DNA from: ZC4RG29 sp036381475
GTDB taxonomy: Bacteria; Bacteroidota; Bacteroidia; Cytophagales; Cyclobacteriaceae
Direction: 5' to 3'
Length of the DNA stretch: 56,717 bases
NCBI GenBank assembly: GCA_036381475.1
Contig: DASVCT010000205.1
Span: 1 to 56,717 of the forward strand
Below the pieces are notes generated by a model, which worked only from the letters and a program-made list of their open reading frames with translations, made no database searches and was not told where the DNA came from. A program made the translations under genes and the position numbers. Within the stretch, counting starts at the first letter, position 1, and every line of letters begins with the position of its first letter. Positions 53,266 to 56,717 of the stretch are shown here, in pieces.

Positions 53266-55425
53266 TCACCTTAGGATGGTCACCATTCCCTTGAATGAAG
53301 TGCTGGCGTAAGGTAGGTTGAGGTTGATGGTGTAATAATACGTATCCGTAGGGAGGTACTCGCCATTGTATCGTCCGTCCCATTCATTGTCGAGGCCCGT
53401 AGCCTGATACACAAGCGTCCCGCGCATGGTGAACACGCGGATGATCGCATCAGGGTAATCGTCGCTTGAGTTGAGCGAGTAAATTCTCCAGGTGTCGTTC
53501 GACGCATCTCCGTTTGGTGTGAACCATTGTGGAATATTCAGCATAACACCCTTGACCAGCTCGATCTCACGGACCGCCGGTTTACTGTCCAGGAGACCGT
53601 CGTTCACCGTGATGCGAATTAGCTTGATGCTGTCCAGAGTGACTTCATTCTCGCCGACGACAAAATTATAGGTTATGTTGCGCAACGCCTTCGTATATTC
53701 CGAAGCGGGTGCGTTGCCGATGAGGAACAGGATACCTTCGCCTTGATCGAATACCCCATTGATTGTGGGTGACTCAGATTTGTCGTACCGGAGTACATCG
53801 GTGCCTGCGCGATACGTCATCGCGTCGAACGCGACTTCAGCGACGGTGATCAGATCTTTATCAGGTTCCGTTACTTCGGCAGTCTTCGTGATGGGCGTCG
53901 GCTGCCTGCCAACGAAGAAGGATATAGGCGATTCCTCCAGCGTTACTGAAGGCGGGTCGTTGACAGGAGTTACCGTGATGGTAACGTCATAAGGAGCGCT
54001 GGTAAACTCCCCATCATTTACCGTGACTGTGACCTTGATTTGTCCGTTGAAGTCGGTTGGCGCGCTCACGGTAGTTCCCTTTACCGTGTAACCGGATCCG
54101 GGCAAGACCTGCAGGGTGAAGTCTGCCGGATACTCGTTGTCTGGATCACTCACGATGAGATGGGTGAGGAGCAGTTCGAGCGAGCCATCTTCCTGGAAGG
54201 CCAGGGCTTGCTGACCAGTGATCACCGGAGGGCGATTGGCCGGTGTAACCTTCACCTGGAGTTTAAACCGGTTGCTGTTCGCTTTACCGTCGTTGACGGT
54301 AACTTCCGGGTATAGGGTACCTGTAAAATCCTTTGCCGCGGTAATAGTCGTACCCGATACCTTGTAATTCACCCCGGGATGCACGGTAAGCGTAAAGTCG
54401 TCCGGGTAGTTGTTATCGGGATCCGTCACCTTCAAATCATTGAGGGATAAGGTTAACGAAGTATTTTCAACCATCGCCAGGGCGACTTGCCCGGTAATGA
54501 CAGGTGCTATGTTGGAAGGGTAGACGGTTATTTTCAGGGGAAACACGTTGCTGTCGTCAATGCCGTCATTTACTCTCACATTTACGGTCAACTCCCCGGT
54601 GTAGTCCTTGGCTGGCGTGATCGTAGTGCCTGCCAGCTTGTAGTTGGCTCCGGTACTTACTTTCAGCGTGAAATCGGCCGGATAGTCATTATCGGGATCA
54701 TTGACGATGAGATTGTCCAGGGAAAGTGTCACCGAAGTATTTTCTTCGATACGGATCGTTGATTGGCCCGTGATTACCGGCGGTTCATTCTGTGGTATCA
54801 CTTCGATTTGAACTATGAACCGGTTACTGTAGTCTTCACCATCGTTTACGCGCACTTCTACCTGCAACGTTCCTATGAAACCGGGGTCAGGCGTAACGCT
54901 TCGACCATCACGTCGGTAATTGGATCCGGAAGAAACATCGAGCGTAAAATCGTCGGGATAGTCGTTATCCGGATCGGTTACTTGCAAGTGGGTCAGGGTA
55001 AGCGTTATGGATGTGTTCGCCTCAATAGTAAGCGGTACCTGGCCCGTGATGACCGGTGCTATGTTTTCGGGCTTGACCACGGTTATCCGGAGGTTGAACG
55101 GACGGCTTTCCGCTTCCCCGTCCGATACGGTCACAGGTACCTTGAGGACCCCCTCGAAGTCCTCGTCTGGTATGACCGTCATACCTGAAACGCTGTAATC
55201 CTTTCCTTCCCGCAGTCTCATTGTAAAACCCTGGGGGTAGGGATCGTCGAGATCGACGACAATGAGGTCACTAAACTGGATGGTGAGCGGGCGACCGCTT
55301 TCCGTTGACAGGGGCTTCTGTGACAGAATAATGGGCACCGAATTGCCAAGCAACTGTCCATAGGACTGACTGAACAAGGTCAGGGCGAGAAAAGCAAGCC
55401 CATACCTGCAAAATGCGGGGACCAT
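53266..55425 (-). CDS. T9SS type B protein with cadherin-like tandem repeats
   Basis: The 719-residue protein has a signal peptide (YGLAFLALTLFSQSYGQ). Five tandem repeats of about 90 residues follow; four begin with PVITGQ and share DPDN(D/N)YPDDFTL, NYKxxGTTITP and VNDG, while the first is degenerate. A sixth, divergent Ig-like segment carries PSVTLEESPISFFVGRQPTP. The C-terminal part, QWFTPNGDASNDTWRIYSL to TYYYTINLNLPYASTSFKGM, is the gliding-motility-associated (type B) sorting domain, so the protein is exported by T9SS and stays surface-bound. VNDG and DPDN loops suggest Ca-binding adhesin domains. The repeats are alike also at DNA level, so copy number may vary among strains. Confidence 0.9.
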   Translation of the reverse strand: MVPAFCRYGLAFLALTLFSQSYGQLLGNSVPIILSQKPLSTESGRPLTIQFSDLIVVDLDDPYPQGFTMRLREGKDYSVSGMTVIPDEDFEGVLKVPVTVSDGEAESRPFNLRITVVKPENIAPVITGQVPLTIEANTSITLTLTHLQVTDPDNDYPDDFTLDVSSGSNYRRDGRSVTPDPGFIGTLQVEVRVNDGEDYSNRFIVQIEVIPQNEPPVITGQSTIRIEENTSVTLSLDNLIVNDPDNDYPADFTLKVSTGANYKLAGTTITPAKDYTGELTVNVRVNDGIDDSNVFPLKITVYPSNIAPVITGQVALAMVENTSLTLSLNDLKVTDPDNNYPDDFTLTVHPGVNYKVSGTTITAAKDFTGTLYPEVTVNDGKANSNRFKLQVKVTPANRPPVITGQQALAFQEDGSLELLLTHLIVSDPDNEYPADFTLQVLPGSGYTVKGTTVSAPTDFNGQIKVTVTVNDGEFTSAPYDVTITVTPVNDPPSVTLEESPISFFVGRQPTPITKTAEVTEPDKDLITVAEVAFDAMTYRAGTDVLRYDKSESPTINGVFDQGEGILFLIGNAPASEYTKALRNITYNFVVGENEVTLDSIKLIRITVNDGLLDSKPAVREIELVKGVMLNIPQWFTPNGDASNDTWRIYSLNSSDDYPDAIIRVFTMRGTLVYQATGLDNEWDGRYNGEYLPTDTYYYTINLNLPYASTSFKGMVTILR

Positions 55426-55770
55426 GGGGGTTGTTTAATTAAAGCCTTGATTTAAGTTAGTCAAAATTACCTTTCACCGGACACAAATTTGAAGGTTTGG
55501 TTTAACCCCAAATGCGATTTTTTTCTCCCGGAGGTGGTATGTGTTTTGCTTTCCGGCGGGTAACCGTTTGCACCAGAGGGTCTTAGTAAGAAGTACTCGT
55601 TCGACGGTGTGGTTGAGTGTCTACAGGATTACACACACCCGGGGATTTCGGCAAAACGGAAAATCGTCCACCCCGCGCATTGGTCGGTTTTATATTCCGA
55701 TAGCGGACTACGCAAAGCATTGTTCCGGATGAGGTGTTTACTTTATGCCTAGCGAAAAGGCAGAGCAGAC
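55426..55770. other. Gap between the T9SS type B gene and the hypothetical gene
   Basis: This 345-base divergent region has a perfect leftward -7 box TAATTTTG (55469-55462) for the T9SS gene, without a matching TTG at the usual distance, and an AATTTGAAGG motif at 55486-55495. Nothing else stands out; small open frames here lack support. No promoter for the rightward gene is convincing. Confidence 0.45.
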
Positions 55771-56226
55771 ATGGCGGCACAGAAAGCGGATATCATTGTT
55801 ATGCATGGCGAATCGATGGACCTCTACACCAATCCCCTGGAAGATTACTGGGCCCGAAGTCGCAAGAAGCGCCCACCATTTTATTCGCTTGACGTGTGCC
55901 GCCGCGGATATATTGCAAGCTGGGCCATTCGTGACGGTCAGCTCTTCCTTACTGACATTGAAGGCGATATTGAGAACCGTTCTCTGTTTGGTCCGAAATC
56001 CAAAAAATGCACGTTGAAGACGATTTTTAAAAAGGCCGGTGCGGAAGGAGTGAAAGCGGAATGGTTTTCCGGCAAGCTCAGGATCCCCCGCGGCAACATG
56101 ACGCAATACGAACACAGCGGATACGATTCCAGGTTTGAACGCGAAATGATCATTACCGTTAACAAGGGCGACGTTATCAAAATCGCCACACTCGACTATA
56201 CACACAAGACCCTTGTTGTGAGCTGA
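55771..56226 (+). CDS. Hypothetical 151-residue protein
   Basis: I do not recognise a named domain. The soluble protein has no signal peptide or membrane segment. Its central part CRRGYIASWAIRDGQLFLTD resembles an uncharacterised bacterial family with the pattern RGYxxxWxIxDxxLYL, and it looks mostly beta (KAEWFSGKLRIPRGNMTQYE, REMIITVNKGDVIKI). Codon use looks like that of its neighbours. The start at ATG 55771 keeps the frame; an ATG at 55745 is in a different frame. Repeat element B begins about 95 bases after its stop. Confidence 0.65.
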   Translation: MAAQKADIIVMHGESMDLYTNPLEDYWARSRKKRPPFYSLDVCRRGYIASWAIRDGQLFLTDIEGDIENRSLFGPKSKKCTLKTIFKKAGAEGVKAEWFSGKLRIPRGNMTQYEHSGYDSRFEREMIITVNKGDVIKIATLDYTHKTLVVS

Positions 56227-56254
56227 CGCCGGCCTGTTGAACGTGGGGGAAAAA

Positions 56255-56282
56255 GTAAGACGTAAGAGGTAAGTGGTAATCG
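56255..56282 (+). repeat. GTAAGxx heptamer tandem repeat
   Basis: GTAAGAC, GTAAGAG, GTAAGTG and GTAATCG follow each other in 56255-56282. The reverse complement resembles the block at 39728-39754 (21 of 27). It starts 28 bases after the stop of the hypothetical gene. Confidence 0.55.
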
Positions 56283-56321
56283 GCAGTCAGGTAATTAGTA
56301 ATCGGTACCTGAATCCGTGCT

Positions 56322-56598
56322 GCCCCTATGTACCCTATACCCTTATACACCTTATATACCCTCTATGATTAGTGATTTGTGATTTGTGATTTGTTGATTT
56401 AAACACCCACAGAACACATTTTTCGATCAACGACGGCGCTTATAACGCTGATCCGAGGCTTTAATCGCAGGTATCAAATCAAAAATCACAAATCAAAAAT
56501 CACAAATCAATTCCCCTATACCCCTATACACCCTATGTACCCTATGTACCTATACACCCAATAACCTTATTTCCTTATTTCCTTATTTCCCTTCTCCC
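56322..56598 (-). repeat. Composite repeat element, copy B (inverted relative to copy A)
   Basis: Read on the minus strand: GGAAATAA octamers, GGTGTATA/GGTACATA-type units, GATTTGT-type heptamers, a core of about 72 bases, inverted AAATCAC heptamers, and GGGTATA-type units. On the plus strand the core is about 56401-56473, with arms at about 56366-56400 and 56473-56510. Aligned by hand with copy A the cores match at about 63 of 73 positions, with one single-base gap. The outer layers are shorter than in copy A (three GGAAATAA units). Confidence 0.82.
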
Positions 56599-56607
56599 CC
56601 CACCCTC

Positions 56608-56630
56608 GGCCCCTAACCCCTAAAGGGGCC
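56608..56630. other. Hairpin GGCCCCT...AGGGGCC
   Basis: A perfect 7-bp stem around a 9-base loop (AACCCCTAA), without a following T-run. It resembles CTAACCCCTAAAGGGG-type intergenic hairpins that I associate with many Bacteroidota genomes. Function unknown. Confidence 0.5.
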
Positions 56631-56642
56631 CGACGCACTCAC

Positions 56643-56706
56643 GTGTAGAAGTGTTGAAGTGTTAAAGTGTTGAAGTGTTGATGTGTTGAAGTGTTGAAGT
56701 GTTGAA
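56643..56706 (+). repeat. GTGTTGAA octamer tandem repeat
   Basis: Eight consecutive octamers, GTGTAGAA then GTGTTGAA with single-base variants (GTGTTAAA, GTGTTGAT), run to the right edge of the window. The period is the same as that of the GGAAATAA and AATGAGTG arrays. What follows is outside the window, so the repeat may abut another gene end. Confidence 0.9.
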
Positions 56707-56717
56707 GTCAGTCTCGC

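Noticed and set aside
56322..56598. Insertion-sequence remnant
   Set aside because: No transposase fragment is found in any frame, and no target-site duplication is visible; a mobile origin remains only a hypothesis.

Overview
The window is one contiguous piece of a Bacteroidota chromosome, most likely an environmental member of the Cytophagales (a Chryseolinea/Ohtaekwangia-like organism is my guess; the sequence only secures the phylum). Support comes from a SusC/SusD pair, two secreted proteins with type IX secretion (T9SS) sorting domains of types A and B, ELWxxDGTxxGT repeats, several N-terminal lipoboxes, a GldA/GldF/GldG-type ABC operon, and upstream sequences that fit the Bacteroidota promoter form TTG-N19..21-TAnnTTTG. 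No rRNA, tRNA, CRISPR array, insertion sequence or prophage was seen. Gene content is a housekeeping/accessory mix and is densely packed.

Layout. 0-8 kb: the end of a BamA-like outer-membrane barrel protein, an OmpA-family protein, an Uup-type ABC-F ATPase, a CPA2 cation/proton antiporter with a stress-protein-like tail, and an OsmC peroxidase. 8-12.6 kb: a 1.5 kresidue mosaic T9SS substrate. 12.6-28.9 kb: an uptake locus made of SusC and SusD flanked by three large paralogous FG-GAP/VCBS-ASPIC/UnbV lipoproteins and closed by a membrane-anchored GyrI-like protein; it has no glycoside hydrolase and no sigma/anti-sigma pair. 28.9-34.5 kb: a signal-peptide-bearing methyltransferase, an unknown protein, a 2-hydroxyacid dehydrogenase, a Gfo/Idh/MocA oxidoreductase, a kinase-fold protein and a HAD-IIA protein lacking the usual second aspartate. 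34.5-38.9 kb: a two-component system followed on the same strand by a TonB-dependent receptor; an 11-bp-period direct repeat precedes both the regulator and the receptor, suggesting direct control and autoregulation. 39-44 kb: a small hydrolase, then an ABC-2 operon (ATPase, permease, GldG-like protein, DUF4340 protein). 44-46.6 kb: a lipoprotein, then the ammonium transporter and PII protein, transcribed leftward. 46.9-48.7 kb: MarR regulator, thioredoxin-reductase-like ferredoxin reductase and [2Fe-2S] ferredoxin. 49-56 kb: a secreted metallo-beta-lactamase-fold protein, hutH-hutU for histidine breakdown, a cadherin-like T9SS type B protein and an unknown 151-residue protein.

The most unusual structure is not a gene. 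Two copies of a composite repeat lie at about 48.74-49.08 kb and 56.32-56.60 kb on opposite strands. Each has the same layered order: octamers of GGAAATAA, octamers related to GGTATATA, heptamers of GATTTGT, a unique core of about 73 bp (about 86% identical by my hand alignment), inverted heptamers AAATCAC, then GGGGTATA octamers. Several other short 7-8 bp tandem repeats in the window begin exactly at the stop codon of a gene. These repeats and the SusCD/UnbV locus are the best candidates for something undescribed.
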